The notes under the pieces were generated by a model. The model was given only the letters and a program-made list of their open reading frames with translations, ran no database searches and had not been told where the DNA came from. DNA of 49,679 bases from Protofrankia sp. CiT1 (GTDB lineage Bacteria; Actinomycetota; Actinomycetes; Frankiales; Frankiaceae): NCBI RefSeq assembly GCF_917627385.1, contig NZ_CAKJTL010000069.1, positions 1-49,679 of the forward strand. Reading direction: 5' to 3'. This document shows positions 33,163 through 41,862 of this stretch, one piece after another. The translations under genes and the position numbers were made by a program. Numbering within the stretch: the stretch's first letter is position 1; every line of letters begins with the position of its first letter.

Positions 33163-33999
33163 GTGGTGAGCGGCGCCGGGAGAATCCCGCCGGAGCGGGT
33201 CGTCCGGGCCGTCGCCGGTCTCGGCGTCACCGCCGCCGTGACCTACGCGGCGCCGTCGGTGGCCACTCTGCGCCGCCTGCGCACGCGGGTGCTGCCGGTC
33301 CTCGCGGGGGTCGGCGCGCCCGACCACGTGGCGTTGACCTTTGACGACGGCCCGGACCCGGCGTCCACGCCGCTGTTCCTCGAGGTGCTCGCCGAGCTGG
33401 ACATCCGGGCGACGTTCTTCGTCCTCGGGACGATGCTGGAGCGGGCGCCCGGCCTTGCCCAGCGGATGGCGGACGCCGGCCACGAGCTCGCGGTCCACGC
33501 CTGGGATCACCGGCCGATGCTGCTGCGCGGGCCACAGTCCACCTACCGGCAGCTCAGGCGTACCCGGGATCTGATCACAGCCGTCACCGGTCGGGAACCG
33601 CGGTTTGCCCGGCCACCGCACGGCATCCTGTCGGCCGGTTTTCTTGTTGCCGCCAGCAGGCTGCGGCTCATGCCGGTGTTATGGACCGCCTGGGGCCGGG
33701 ACTGGACCTCGACGGCCACGCCGCTGAGCGTCCTGGCCACTCTCGCGCCCGAGCTGCGCGGTGGCGGCACCATCCTCCTGCACGATTCCGATTGCACGTC
33801 CGCGCCACAGGCGTGGCGCAGCGCCCTCGGCGCCCTGCCAGAACTCGCCGCCCGTTGCCATGAGCTGGGACTTCGCGTCGGTCCTCTCGCCGAGCACGGC
33901 ATCGGTCCCCAGCTCTGCACGGTACCCGGCCCGGCCCGCGCCGGCTGCGCGGGCCGGGCCGGGTACCGCCTGGTTCAGGCCTCGGGGTACAGGGAGTAG
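33163..33999 (+). CDS. NodB-type polysaccharide deacetylase
   Basis: A 278-residue protein with the carbohydrate esterase 4 fold. Motif 1 is VALTFDDGPDP with the catalytic Asp and metal Asp, motif 2 is HELAVHAWDH with the two metal His, motif 3 is RFARPPHG, and late motifs are WGRDW and GGTILLHDS with the catalytic His. A weak hydrophobic segment (AVAGLGVTAAVTYAA) may be a membrane anchor. It likely removes acetyl groups from a cell-surface polysaccharide or peptidoglycan. GTG 33163 or GTG 33166 may be used; the latter overlaps a short upstream frame (33092-33169). The last 25 codons contain a perfect 20-bp palindrome. Confidence 0.85.
   Translation: MVSGAGRIPPERVVRAVAGLGVTAAVTYAAPSVATLRRLRTRVLPVLAGVGAPDHVALTFDDGPDPASTPLFLEVLAELDIRATFFVLGTMLERAPGLAQRMADAGHELAVHAWDHRPMLLRGPQSTYRQLRRTRDLITAVTGREPRFARPPHGILSAGFLVAASRLRLMPVLWTAWGRDWTSTATPLSVLATLAPELRGGGTILLHDSDCTSAPQAWRSALGALPELAARCHELGLRVGPLAEHGIGPQLCTVPGPARAGCAGRAGYRLVQASGYRE
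33921..33967. terminator. perfect 20-bp palindrome between convergent genes
   Basis: GGTACCCGGCCCGGCCCGCG (33921-33940) is perfectly inverted at 33948-33967 with a 7-base loop. It lies inside the last codons of the deacetylase gene, 8 bases from the stop of the converging aldehyde dehydrogenase gene. A bidirectional transcription end signal is the likely role. The deacetylase C-terminus PGPARAGCAGRAG is its translation. Confidence 0.75.
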
Positions 34000-35543
34000 C
34001 TCGGGAAGTTGCCGTACAGGCGTTCCCGCGGGTCCGTCCCGACGGTGACCGCGTGGACGAGGTGGTCGCCGCCGACGAAGGCGCCCTTCCAGGAGGCGCC
34101 CCGGCCGCCGAACGGCTCGGCCCGGTCGCCGCGCGACCGTGGCTTGTTGATGCCCACCTTGAAGGCATGGATCTCACTGCTCAGCCGGCGGGCGAGCACC
34201 TCGTCGTCGCAGGCCAGCGATGCCACCAGCGCTCCGTTGGAGGCGTTCATCGCGGCCAGCAGCTCGGCTTCGGAGTCGACCACCACGATCGTGTCCACCG
34301 GGCCGAACGGCTCGGCATGGTGCAGCGCGCAGGACGGCGGGGGAGCGAGGAGCGCCACCGGAGGCACGTAGGCGGTGGTGTCCTGCCCGGGAACGAAGGC
34401 ACCGTCGGCGACGCTGCCCCGGTACAGCGGAACCCCGCCCTTGGCGATCGCCTCGTTGATCTTGCCGGCGAGTTCGACGGCCTTCTCCGCGGTGATGACG
34501 GGCCCGTAGTCGAGTTCTGGCAGGGCATCGTCGTCGTGCGCGACGGCCAGCGGATGGCCGAACCGCACCGAGGACACCACGGGCAGGTAGGCGGCGAGGA
34601 ACTGATCGAAGAGCTGGCGCTGGACGACATAGCGGGGATAGGCGGTGCATCGTTGCTTGCCGTATTCGAACCCCTTCTTCAGGTGCGCGGCCAGCAGGTC
34701 CCACTGGGAGAACTCCCAGATGCCCCAGGCGTTGAGGCCCTCCTGCTCGAGGAAGTGCCGTTTGCCCGTGTCGACCAGCGCGGCCGCGACCTGGCCGCCG
34801 GTGGAGCGCCCGCCGACGAAGGCCAGGCAGCCGATCTCCGGTGCCCGGACCAGCGCGCCGGACAGCCTGGAGCCGGACCCGGAGACCAGGGCCACCGGCA
34901 GGCCTTCGCGCCGCGCCAGGGCGCAGGCGAGGGTGAGGCAGGCGGCGCCACCGTCCGTCGGGGTCTTCGCGATCGCCGCGTTGCCGGCGAGAACCTGGAC
35001 CAGCATCGCGTGCATGAGTACGCTCATCGGGTAGTTCCAGCTGGCGATGTTGCTGACGGGCCCGGGCAGGGGGCCGCGGCCGGCCAGCATCGGGCCGATT
35101 TCCTCGATATACCAGCGGACACCGTCGATCGCCCGGTCGACGTCCGTGCGCGCCAGCCGCCACGGCTTGCCGATCTCCCAGACCAGCAGCAGGGCGAGCA
35201 GATCACGGTTGTCGTCCATGGCGTCCAGCGCGGCACGCACCCGCATCTTGCGTTCGGCCAGCGGTACGTCGCGCCATCGCTTGTGGTCGTCCAGGGTCGC
35301 GCGGATGGCCTCCCGGGCCTCGTCCGGTTCGATCATGGGTGGTCCGGTGATGGGTGATCCGTCGACCGGTGTGACGCTGCTCAGGGGCTCGCCGGTCCGG
35401 CGCCACTGGCCGCCCCACAGGTTGTGAAGCCGGTCGTCGGCGAACGCCTCAGGGGCGGCCCGGGTGCACCGGGCGTAGGCGTCCGACCATGCGGTGCCGG
35501 GTTTGAGAGACAGGCGGGGCTTGCTGGGAGAGGGTGTGACCAT
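33975..35543 (-). CDS. aldehyde dehydrogenase family protein
   Basis: A 522-residue NAD(P)-dependent oxidoreductase. Visible elements are PLPGPVSNIASWNYPMSVLM (cofactor-binding start), KTPTDGGAACL, FVGGRSTGGQVA, FLEQEGLNAWGIWE with the general base Glu, and the nucleophile Cys in YGKQRCTAYPRYVV, then HHAEPFGPVDTIVVV. The active-site sequences are diverged from the common ELGGKSP and GQ-C forms, so the substrate may be unusual. The start ATG 35543 has no strong ribosome site. It converges on the deacetylase gene, with no operon partner. Confidence 0.85.
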   Translation of the reverse strand: MVTPSPSKPRLSLKPGTAWSDAYARCTRAAPEAFADDRLHNLWGGQWRRTGEPLSSVTPVDGSPITGPPMIEPDEAREAIRATLDDHKRWRDVPLAERKMRVRAALDAMDDNRDLLALLLVWEIGKPWRLARTDVDRAIDGVRWYIEEIGPMLAGRGPLPGPVSNIASWNYPMSVLMHAMLVQVLAGNAAIAKTPTDGGAACLTLACALARREGLPVALVSGSGSRLSGALVRAPEIGCLAFVGGRSTGGQVAAALVDTGKRHFLEQEGLNAWGIWEFSQWDLLAAHLKKGFEYGKQRCTAYPRYVVQRQLFDQFLAAYLPVVSSVRFGHPLAVAHDDDALPELDYGPVITAEKAVELAGKINEAIAKGGVPLYRGSVADGAFVPGQDTTAYVPPVALLAPPPSCALHHAEPFGPVDTIVVVDSEAELLAAMNASNGALVASLACDDEVLARRLSSEIHAFKVGINKPRSRGDRAEPFGGRGASWKGAFVGGDHLVHAVTVGTDPRERLYGNFPSYSLYPEA

Positions 35544-36069
35544 GGGGCCAGGTTGCCTGTGATCGGCCCCAGACGCCACTAGGGATGCCGTGTTTCCTGG
35601 ACGGTGACGAGCGTATCCGGTGATTGCGGCGCTGGCCGGCGAAACGGGCGGTATTCGGCCTCGGCCGGGCTTGACGGTGTTTGTGTTGATGATGTTTGTG
35701 CTGTTCGGCCGAGCACGGCGAATGTTACTTAGAGTAGTCATATGATCTCCGTGGGGGTGTGGGGCCGCGGGGATGGATCCCGTGCGGGCCGCCCGGCGGG
35801 GCGGGCGATACGTCCGGTTCGGGGTTGATGAATCACCACGTTCGCGGGTATGGTCACGGTGTGTCGCTGGCGGTGCGATGGCCTGCCAGCGCGTACCATT
35901 CCGATATGTCGGAAGCGGTGTTCGTGCACGACTCGATCAGCGCCGACGAGAAGACCCGGCTCTACGTAGGACCGCCATCACATAGAGTGGGCACATGCGT
36001 CGATCGCATCTCGTTGGTCCGGTGGCGGCCTGTTGTCGAACCTTCCGTGACTGCTAGCTCCGGTCTCTG
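35544..36069. other. intergenic region upstream of response regulator
   Basis: About 525 bases with no certain gene. A short frame from about 35828 or 35906 (MSEAVFVHDSISADEKTRLY) ends in TGA overlapping the regulator ATG (TGATG), so a small coupled peptide cannot be excluded, but its codon use is mixed and I recognise no family. It should hold promoters for both neighbouring genes. Confidence 0.4.
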
Positions 36070-36768
36070 ATGGTCAGTGTTCTGACGCCTGTGGCGCCTC
36101 GGCCCGAACCCATCCGGGTCCTCGTTGTTGACGATCATGAGCTGTTCCTACAGGGACTGGAGACTGTTCTTGATCTTGAAGAGGACATCACCGTCGTCGG
36201 TCGTGCCGCCGACGGCCGGCAGGCTGTCGCGATCGCCACCGGAACCACCCCGGACATCGTCTTGATGGACGTCCGGATGCCGCACCGAGACGGCATCGAC
36301 GCGGCGGGCGCCATCAAGCGGGAGGTGCCGACGGCGAAGATTGTGATGTTGACGGTCAGCGACGACGAATCCGACCTGTTCGAAGCGATCAAGGCTGGCG
36401 CGGTGGGTTACCTGCTCAAGTCGATCCCGCCGCACGAGGTCGCGGGCGCGGTGCGTGCCGTGCACAACGGCCTGAGCCTGATCAGCCCTTCGATGGCGTC
36501 GAAGCTGATGGTCGAGTTCGCCACGCTGGCGCGGGGATCGGATGACCGGCCAAGCCGGGTACCCGCTCCGCACCTCACCGCCCGTGAACTGGAGGTTCTC
36601 AAGCTGGTCGCCGAGGGGCGCGCGAACCGTGAAATCGCCCGGAAGCTGTTCATCAGCGAGAACACGGTGAAGAACCATGTCCGTAACATTCTGGACAAAC
36701 TACAGCTCCACTCACGCATGGAAGCGGTCATGTATGCCGTCCGCCAGGGCTTGTTCGAGATCGACTAA
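36070..36768 (+). CDS. NarL/LuxR-type two-component response regulator
   Basis: A 232-residue regulator. The receiver domain has Asp21/Asp22, phosphorylation site Asp67 in IVLMDVRMP and Lys117 in GYLLKSIPP. The C-terminal LuxR helix-turn-helix is LTARELEVLKLVAEGRANRE with ISENTVKNHVRNILDKL. It would bind DNA when phosphorylated. No kinase is adjacent; the orphan HisKA_3-type kinase at 20900 is a possible but unproven partner. ATG 36070. The stop TAA is the first three bases of an inverted-repeat element, so the RNA may end in its hairpin. Confidence 0.92.
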   Translation: MVSVLTPVAPRPEPIRVLVVDDHELFLQGLETVLDLEEDITVVGRAADGRQAVAIATGTTPDIVLMDVRMPHRDGIDAAGAIKREVPTAKIVMLTVSDDESDLFEAIKAGAVGYLLKSIPPHEVAGAVRAVHNGLSLISPSMASKLMVEFATLARGSDDRPSRVPAPHLTARELEVLKLVAEGRANREIARKLFISENTVKNHVRNILDKLQLHSRMEAVMYAVRQGLFEID

Positions 36769-36820
36769 GAGCGCCCGGCAATAGGGACGCGACACCGCGT
36801 CCCCTCTTGCTGGTCGCTCT
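36768..36820. repeat. family I inverted-repeat element, minimal 53-bp copy D
   Basis: AGAGCGCCCGGCAATAGGGA begins in the response-regulator stop codon and pairs with CCCCTCTTGCTGGTCGCTCT at 36801-36820. The interior is only about 13 bases. It is a compact hairpin likely to act as a terminator. Confidence 0.75.
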
Positions 36821-36985
36821 AAGTGGTCGGCGCTGGAAGCCCTTCGGGGCTGTCGGATGCCAGGTGGATGCGTCGCGAGGCGGCCCAGGCCCCGGTAGCG
36901 GTGTGCTACCTGGGCTGACGACAACGACGCGAGGCGCTGCCTGGCGCCGGCAGACCCTGGACGTTCGATCAGGCAGCGGCGTCCG
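36821..36985. repeat. family II element (AAGTGGTCG ends), copy 1
   Basis: The interior (GTGTGCTACCTGGGCTGACG and onwards to CTGCCTGGCGCCGGCAGACC) is an inverted counterpart of sequence at 46538-46620. The left end AAGTGGTCGGCGCTGGAAG corresponds to GGCGACCACTT at 46684-46694. The element directly follows a family I copy. Confidence 0.6.
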
Positions 36986-37213
36986 GGTGGATGGATCGCG
37001 ATGTGAAGGGCTTTGAAGGGCACTGCGTCAGCGCACGTTGCGCGGGTCGGCGGATCTTGTCAGAGTGTCGGTTGTCACGGCCGTCCGTCACCACCCGCAT
37101 CGAGTCCTGCCGGGTCCCACCACATCGATTTTCGAGAGGGTCATGCCGAGTCCTGACATACCCAGTCATAGTCCGACGCCTGCCCCGGACCGAGCCAACC
37201 TGGGCAGGCCGCA
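36986..37213. other. region upstream of the CNNM/CorC pair
   Basis: Spacer ending at ATG 37214; no gene recognised. It should carry the promoter of the two-gene operon that follows. Confidence 0.4.
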
Positions 37214-38554
37214 ATGACACAATGGCTTCTCATCCTGCTCAGCGTTGTTCTGGTCGGGGCCTGTGGCGTCTTCGTCGCGGCCGAGTTCGCGCTCGTCACG
37301 GTTGATCGCTCCGCCGTGGCCCGCGCGGCCGAAGCGGGCGACAAGCGGTCGGCGGGCGTCCTGTCCGCGCTCGCGAGCCTTTCCACCCAGCTCTCCGGAG
37401 CGCAGGTGGGTATCACCATCACCAACCTGGCGGTCGGTTTCCTCGCCGAACCGGCGATCGCGCGCATCCTGGACGGGCCGTTGGAATCCGTCGGCGTACC
37501 CGCGGGAGCGGCGCGGGGCGTCAGCGTGACGGCTGCCCTGGCGCTCGCCACGACCATAACGATGATTTATGGCGAGCTGGTTCCGAAGAATCTGGCGGTT
37601 GCCCGCCCGCTGCCGACCGCTCGCGCGCTACAGGGGTTCCAACGGGGCTTCACCCGGGTGGCCGGCTACCCGATCCGTCTGCTCAACGGCACCGCCAACG
37701 GCTTGCTGCGTCGGCTGGGCTTTGAGCCCCAGGAGGAACTCGCCTCCGCCCGATCCGCACAGGAGCTGTTCGCGCTGGTAGGCCGATCCGCGGAAAAGGG
37801 CACGCTCGCGCCGGAGACCGCGACGCTGCTCCAGCGATCCCTGGCGTTCGGGCACAAGCAGGCCGCGGACGTCCTGACTCCCCGGGTCCGGATGTGTACG
37901 GTCCAGGTGGACGACCCGGTCCGCGAGGTCATCGCGATGGCCCGCCGGACCGGGCACTCCCGCTTTCCCGTGGTCGGCCAGGGCCTGGACGACGTTGTCG
38001 GTCTCGTCCACGTCAAACACGCCGTCTCGGTCGGTGAGGACGACCGGGAGAGGGTCACCGTCGGCGAGATCATGATTGATCATCTGGTGGTGCCGTCCAC
38101 GATCGAGCTCGACCCGCTGCTGGAGACGCTGCGCCGGGGCGGGCTGCAGCTGGCGGTCGTCATCGACGAGTTCGGCGGTACGGATGGCCTGGTCACCATC
38201 GAGGATCTGATCGAGGAGCTTGTCGGCGACGTGGTGGATGAGCATGATCGGATCGCCGCGCGCGCGCAGCGGCGGAAGGACGGGACGTGGCTGCTGTCTG
38301 GCCTGCTCCGGGTGGATGAGGCTGCGCAGACCGTTGGCATCCGGCTGCCGCTGGACGACGCCTACCAGACCCTCGGGGGCCTGATCGCGGACCGGCTCGG
38401 CCGGTTGCCCGTCGCCGGTGACGTCGTCGATGTCGACGGTGTCAGCCTCGCTGTCCACCTCATGGACGGCCGCCGGGTGGACCGCGTCCACCTGGTACTT
38501 CCCCGCACACCCCGGGACCGGCGCAGCCCGGACGTGATGGGCGCGGTGCGGTGA
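37214..38554 (+). CDS. CNNM/CorC-type (DUF21-CBS-CorC_HlyC) membrane protein
   Basis: A 446-residue protein. The N-terminal DUF21 domain has about four membrane helices (LLILLSVVLVGACGVFVAAE, with LSGAQVGITITNLAVGF and TMIYGELVPKN). A CBS pair follows (VLTPRVRMCTVQ, RFPVVGQG, VVGLVHVKHA), then the CorC_HlyC end (FGGTDGLVTIEDLIEELVGD and DGVSLAVHLMDGRRVDRV). Members are linked to magnesium or cobalt transport or sensing. The stop overlaps the next gene's GTG (GTGA). It is a paralog of the downstream gene. Confidence 0.88.
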   Translation: MTQWLLILLSVVLVGACGVFVAAEFALVTVDRSAVARAAEAGDKRSAGVLSALASLSTQLSGAQVGITITNLAVGFLAEPAIARILDGPLESVGVPAGAARGVSVTAALALATTITMIYGELVPKNLAVARPLPTARALQGFQRGFTRVAGYPIRLLNGTANGLLRRLGFEPQEELASARSAQELFALVGRSAEKGTLAPETATLLQRSLAFGHKQAADVLTPRVRMCTVQVDDPVREVIAMARRTGHSRFPVVGQGLDDVVGLVHVKHAVSVGEDDRERVTVGEIMIDHLVVPSTIELDPLLETLRRGGLQLAVVIDEFGGTDGLVTIEDLIEELVGDVVDEHDRIAARAQRRKDGTWLLSGLLRVDEAAQTVGIRLPLDDAYQTLGGLIADRLGRLPVAGDVVDVDGVSLAVHLMDGRRVDRVHLVLPRTPRDRRSPDVMGAVR

Positions 38555-39600
38555 GCGTCCTTGTCGCGCTCTGTCTCGCCGCTGTCCTGCTGCTGGCCAA
38601 CGCGTTCTTCGTGGGGGCCGAGTTCGCGTTGATCTCGGCCCGCCGGAGCGCCGTCGAACCGATGGCGCAGAGCGGATCGGCCCGTGCCCGCAGCACGCTG
38701 CGGGCGATGGAGGAGGCGTCGTTGATGCTGGCCGGCGCGCAGCTCGGCATCACGATCTGCACCCTCGGGCTGGGGTCGCTCGGCGAACCCGCGGTCGCCG
38801 CGCTGTTGGAGGGGCCGTTCGCGGCGGTCGGGCTGCCCGACGCGTCCTGGCACCTGGCCGCGTTCGTCGCCGCCATGGTCATTGTGGTGTTCCTGCACGT
38901 CGTGATCGGCGAAATGGTTCCCAAGAACATCGCCCTGGCTGGGCCCGACCGAAGCGCGCTGCTGCTCGTCCCACCGCTCGCCGGTGTCGTCCGCTGCCTG
39001 CGGCCGGCGATCGTCGGGCTGAACATGATCGCCAACCTCAGCCTGCGGATGCTGCGGGTGACGCCGCGGGCGGAGGTCGCCAGCGCCTTCACCCGCGACG
39101 AGGTCGCCGGCTTCGTCGAGGAGTCCCGGCGTGAGGGACTGCTCGACGAAGACCAGCACGGTCTGCTGTCAGGGGCGCTCTACCTCGATGAGCGCAGCGC
39201 GCGCAGCGTGCTGCTCCCCGTCGATCGGCTGGAGACGGTTCCGCTCGGGGTGACCCCGCGCGATGTCGAAGCGGTGGCCGCGCGGACCGGTTTCTCTCGT
39301 TTCCCGGTCCGTGACCCAGCCGGGACGCTCGCCGGCTACCTGCATCTCAAGGACGTTCTGGAAACCAGCCCGGGAAAGCGGTCGGCGCCGGTTCCGGCGA
39401 AGTGGGTCCGCCCGCTCGCCCGGGTTGGCGCGGACGACAGGCTGCGGACGGTGCTCGCGACGATGCAGCACAGCGGAGCGCACCTGGCCCGGGTCACCGA
39501 CCGGGACGGAACGATTCTCGGGGTCGTCGCGCTGGAGGACGTCCTGGAAGAGCTTGTCGGCGAAATTCGGGACGAGGAGCGGCCGACTCACAGAATATGA
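38551..39600 (+). CDS. second CNNM/CorC-type membrane protein
   Basis: A 349-residue paralog of the upstream gene: DUF21 with about four membrane helices (NAFFVGAEFALISARRSAVE, MLAGAQLGITICTLGLG, HVVIGEMVPKNIAL) and a CBS pair (SVLLPVDRLETVPLG, FSRFPVRDP, RVTDRDGTILGVVALEDVLE). It ends shortly after the CBS pair and lacks the CorC_HlyC domain. The pairing of a long and a short CNNM protein in one GTG-overlapping operon suggests a heteromer. GTG 38551. Confidence 0.88.
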   Translation: MSVLVALCLAAVLLLANAFFVGAEFALISARRSAVEPMAQSGSARARSTLRAMEEASLMLAGAQLGITICTLGLGSLGEPAVAALLEGPFAAVGLPDASWHLAAFVAAMVIVVFLHVVIGEMVPKNIALAGPDRSALLLVPPLAGVVRCLRPAIVGLNMIANLSLRMLRVTPRAEVASAFTRDEVAGFVEESRREGLLDEDQHGLLSGALYLDERSARSVLLPVDRLETVPLGVTPRDVEAVAARTGFSRFPVRDPAGTLAGYLHLKDVLETSPGKRSAPVPAKWVRPLARVGADDRLRTVLATMQHSGAHLARVTDRDGTILGVVALEDVLEELVGEIRDEERPTHRI

Positions 39601-39636
39601 TCATTTGGAGTGCCGATGGTGGATCTTTTGGCAAAA

Positions 39637-39665
39637 AAGATTGTGCACGATGCAATCGTGTACTC
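39637..39665. promoter_or_regulatory. candidate OhrR operator upstream of ohr
   Basis: Around GATTGTGCACGATGCAATCG there is an inverted pair GATTG...CAATC inside AT-richer sequence, about 65 bases before the ohr ATG. It resembles imperfect palindromes bound by OhrR proteins and is next to the ohrR gene. It is a candidate only. Confidence 0.4.
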
Positions 39666-39724
39666 TCCGAATGTGGCTGTACGGCAGCCGCGGCCATCAG
39701 ATCGCCACAACGGAGGTACCCACC

Positions 39725-40150
39725 ATGGCAACCACTCGCACCGCGCGCACGGCCTGGGAAGGCAGCCTGATCGAGGGGGGCGGGACCGTCACCTTCGCCT
39801 CGTCCCAGATCGGCGACTTCCCTGTTTCGTGGCCCGCGCGCGCCGAGGCGCCGGGCGGCGTCACCAGCCCGGAGGAGCTCATCGCGGCCGCTCACTCATC
39901 CTGCTTCTCCATGGCGCTCTCACACGCCCTGACCGGGGCGGGGAATCCGCCGCGCCGGCTGGAGACCCAGGCGGACGTGACCTTCCAGCCGGGTACCGGT
40001 ATCACCGGTATCCACATCACCGTCCGCGGTGACGTGCCTGGGATGGATGACTCCGGCTTCGTCAAGGCGGCGGAGGAGGCCAAGGCGAACTGTCCGGTGA
40101 GCCAGGCGCTGGCCGGGGTTCCCATCACCCTTGCCGCCGGCCTGCTCTGA
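39725..40150 (+). CDS. ohr: organic hydroperoxide resistance protein (Ohr/OsmC family)
   Basis: A 141-residue OsmC-fold peroxidase. The two catalytic Cys are in AAAHSSCFSMALSHAL and AKANCPVSQAL, with typical spacing. It reduces organic hydroperoxides using its Cys pair with lipoyl-type reductants. GGAGG precedes ATG 39725 by 7-8 bases. The MarR-type regulator gene with the conserved N-terminal Cys follows 100 bases downstream, a known arrangement. Overall identity to the OsmC/Ohr superfamily is clear; the Ohr subtype is inferred from the regulator. Confidence 0.85.
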   Translation: MATTRTARTAWEGSLIEGGGTVTFASSQIGDFPVSWPARAEAPGGVTSPEELIAAAHSSCFSMALSHALTGAGNPPRRLETQADVTFQPGTGITGIHITVRGDVPGMDDSGFVKAAEEAKANCPVSQALAGVPITLAAGLL

Positions 40151-40162
40151 CCGTGGCTGACA

Positions 40163-40194
40163 GCCTCCTGGCGTGTCCGTGCGCGCCAGGAGGC
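40163..40194 (+). terminator. hairpin between ohr and ohrR
   Basis: GCCTCCTGGCG (40163-40173) is perfectly inverted at 40184-40194 with a 10-base loop, just after the ohr stop. It may end or stabilise ohr RNA. No T run. Confidence 0.55.
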
Positions 40195-40250
40195 AACATG
40201 ATCGATGGGCGAGTGGGTGCCCACCCGCTGGCAGGATGGGAATATGGGCC

Positions 40251-40742
40251 ATGACCAGCCAGGACATCGACATGGTCGGCCACACCGAGGACGGGCGGCG
40301 GGACTCCTCGCTGCGTCTGGACGACCAGTTGTGCTTCGCCCTGTACGCGGCGTCGCGCGCCATGACGGGTGTTTACCGGCCACTGCTTGACCAGCTTGGT
40401 CTGACCTATCCGCAGTACCTGGTCATGCTCGTGCTTTGGGAGCATGAGGCGAGCCCTGTCAAGGAGCTGTGCGCCGCGCTGCAGCTGGACTACGGCACGC
40501 TCTCGCCACTGCTCAAGCGGCTCGAGTCAACCGGCCTCCTGCGGCGCGAGCGGCGGGTTGACGACGAGCGCTCTGTCCAGATCACCCTTACCGAGGAAGG
40601 CGCCGCGCTGCGGGAGCGAGCCCGGAGCGTGCCATCCGCCATCGAGCGTGCTATGGGCCTTTCCCGCGACGAGTTCGTTGCTCTGCGTTCCGCGTTGCGC
40701 AGGCTCACCGCGGTGCTGACGGCCACTGCGGAGTTACGATGA
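40251..40742 (+). CDS. ohrR: MarR-family regulator, OhrR type
   Basis: A 163-residue winged-helix regulator. The conserved reactive Cys is in LRLDDQLCFALYAASRAMT, the site oxidised by organic hydroperoxides in OhrR, followed by YPQYLVMLVLWEHEASPVKE, LDYGTLSPLLKRLESTGLL (recognition helix) and RRERRVDDERSVQITLTEEG (wing). It would repress ohr until oxidised. I chose ATG 40251 with AGGATGGG upstream. The gene lies downstream of ohr on the same strand, separated by a hairpin. Confidence 0.85.
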   Translation: MTSQDIDMVGHTEDGRRDSSLRLDDQLCFALYAASRAMTGVYRPLLDQLGLTYPQYLVMLVLWEHEASPVKELCAALQLDYGTLSPLLKRLESTGLLRRERRVDDERSVQITLTEEGAALRERARSVPSAIERAMGLSRDEFVALRSALRRLTAVLTATAELR

Positions 40743-40783
40743 AGGTCTCGCGCGGCTGCTCTGGGTTATGGCAGACCCTTACG

Positions 40784-40860
40784 TGGGGTGAGTGACGGGA
40801 CTTGAACCCGCGACACCCGGGACCACAACCCGGTGCTCTACCAGCTGAGCTACACCCACC
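40784..40860 (-). tRNA. tRNA-His (anticodon GTG)
   Basis: The minus strand folds as a cloverleaf: acceptor GTGGGTG with CACTCAC, plus the extra G-1 paired with C73, typical of tRNA-His, and an encoded CCA end. The D arm contains GCTCAGCTGGTAGAGC, the anticodon stem-loop CCGGGTTGTGGTCCCGG holds GTG, and the T arm is GCGGGTTCAAGTCCCGT. It sits beside orn, an arrangement seen in actinobacteria. Confidence 0.95.
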
Positions 40861-41035
40861 ACGTACCGAAGACATGCCCCGCCCACACGCAGCGGTTGCC
40901 TGCGCACGAGCGGTCGACCGGCACAACATCTCCGGACCTGGCTCATAGTACCGGTCAATCCCTCCTTCTGGCCACGAGGATTCCGGTGTCCCGGCCATGA
41001 CGCTGCCGGGGCTGCCAGCGGCACCTCGGCAGCGC

Positions 41036-41698
41036 TCAGACCACGGTCGGCGGGGATGCCTCCCCGCTGGTCGCCGTGGTGACGGAAGCGTCGTCGGGGT
41101 GGCTGGCAACCCGGATCTCCCGGGCCACCGCCCGGGCGGATTCGCTGCTGGGACCCGGTTGTGGCACAAAGATGGCTTTCCGGTAGTAGCGCAGTTCGTC
41201 GATGCTTTCCCGGATGTCGGCGAGGGCACGGTGACCGCCGCGCTTGGGCGGTGCCGCGTAGTAGGCCCTGGGGTACCAGCGCCGGGCGAGTTCCTTCACC
41301 GTCGACACGTCGACCATCCGGTAGTGCAGATAACTGTCGAGGGCCGGCATGTACCGTGCGAGAAAGCCGCGATCAGTGGCGATCGAGTTACCGCACAGGG
41401 GAGCTTTGCCCGGGTCCTGAACCTGACGCTGGACGTAGTCCAGTACCTGTCGTTCGGCTTCGGCCAGGGTCAGCGTTGACACACGTACCGCGTCGGTCAG
41501 GCCCGAGGCGGTGTGCATCTCCTGGACCACGGCCTCCATCCCGGCAAGCGCGGCCTCCGGCGCGGACATGACCACGTCCACACCGTCACCAAGGATATTA
41601 AGTTCACTGTCGGTGACCAAGCATGCGACCTCCAGCAGAAGATCGGAGGCGGCGTTGAGCCCGGTCATCTCACAGTCGATCCAGACAAGGCGATCCAT
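41036..41698 (-). CDS. orn: oligoribonuclease
   Basis: A 220-residue DEDDh 3'-5' exonuclease that degrades very short RNAs and pGpG. Motifs: WIDCEMTGL with Asp/Glu, [16 protein letters not shown], and [11 protein letters not shown] with the catalytic His and Asp. The C-terminal 40 residues are a variable Ser/Ala-rich extension. ATG 41698 is clear. It may recycle pGpG produced by the EAL enzyme that starts at 47361 (inference). Confidence 0.92.
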   Translation of the reverse strand: MDRLVWIDCEMTGLNAASDLLLEVACLVTDSELNILGDGVDVVMSAPEAALAGMEAVVQEMHTASGLTDAVRVSTLTLAEAERQVLDYVQRQVQDPGKAPLCGNSIATDRGFLARYMPALDSYLHYRMVDVSTVKELARRWYPRAYYAAPPKRGGHRALADIRESIDELRYYRKAIFVPQPGPSSESARAVAREIRVASHPDDASVTTATSGEASPPTVV

Positions 41699-41828
41699 AT
41701 CTGGTTGACCTTAGGGTCTCCTGGCCGGGACGTCACGCGGGGGCCAGCCGTTCGGTGCCGCCGCTGGACATTCGCCCGTGCCCGCCAGCGAGGCGCCCGC
41801 CGACGCTTGGCGGTACGGTCATCGGCGC

Positions 41829-41862
41829 CAGCGGGGCTTTCGGCTGTTGCCGGAGGCTCTTA
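41829..41862. repeat. degenerate family I repeat end at a stop codon
   Basis: On the minus strand, TAAGAGCCTCCGGCAACAGC starts in the stop codon of the membrane-anchored protein gene and resembles the left end at 29851. The matching right end was not found. Probably a decayed copy. Confidence 0.5.

Noticed and set aside
34053-35357. Long plus-strand frame opposite aldehyde dehydrogenase
   Set aside because: No motif or ribosome site; the minus strand is a clear enzyme.
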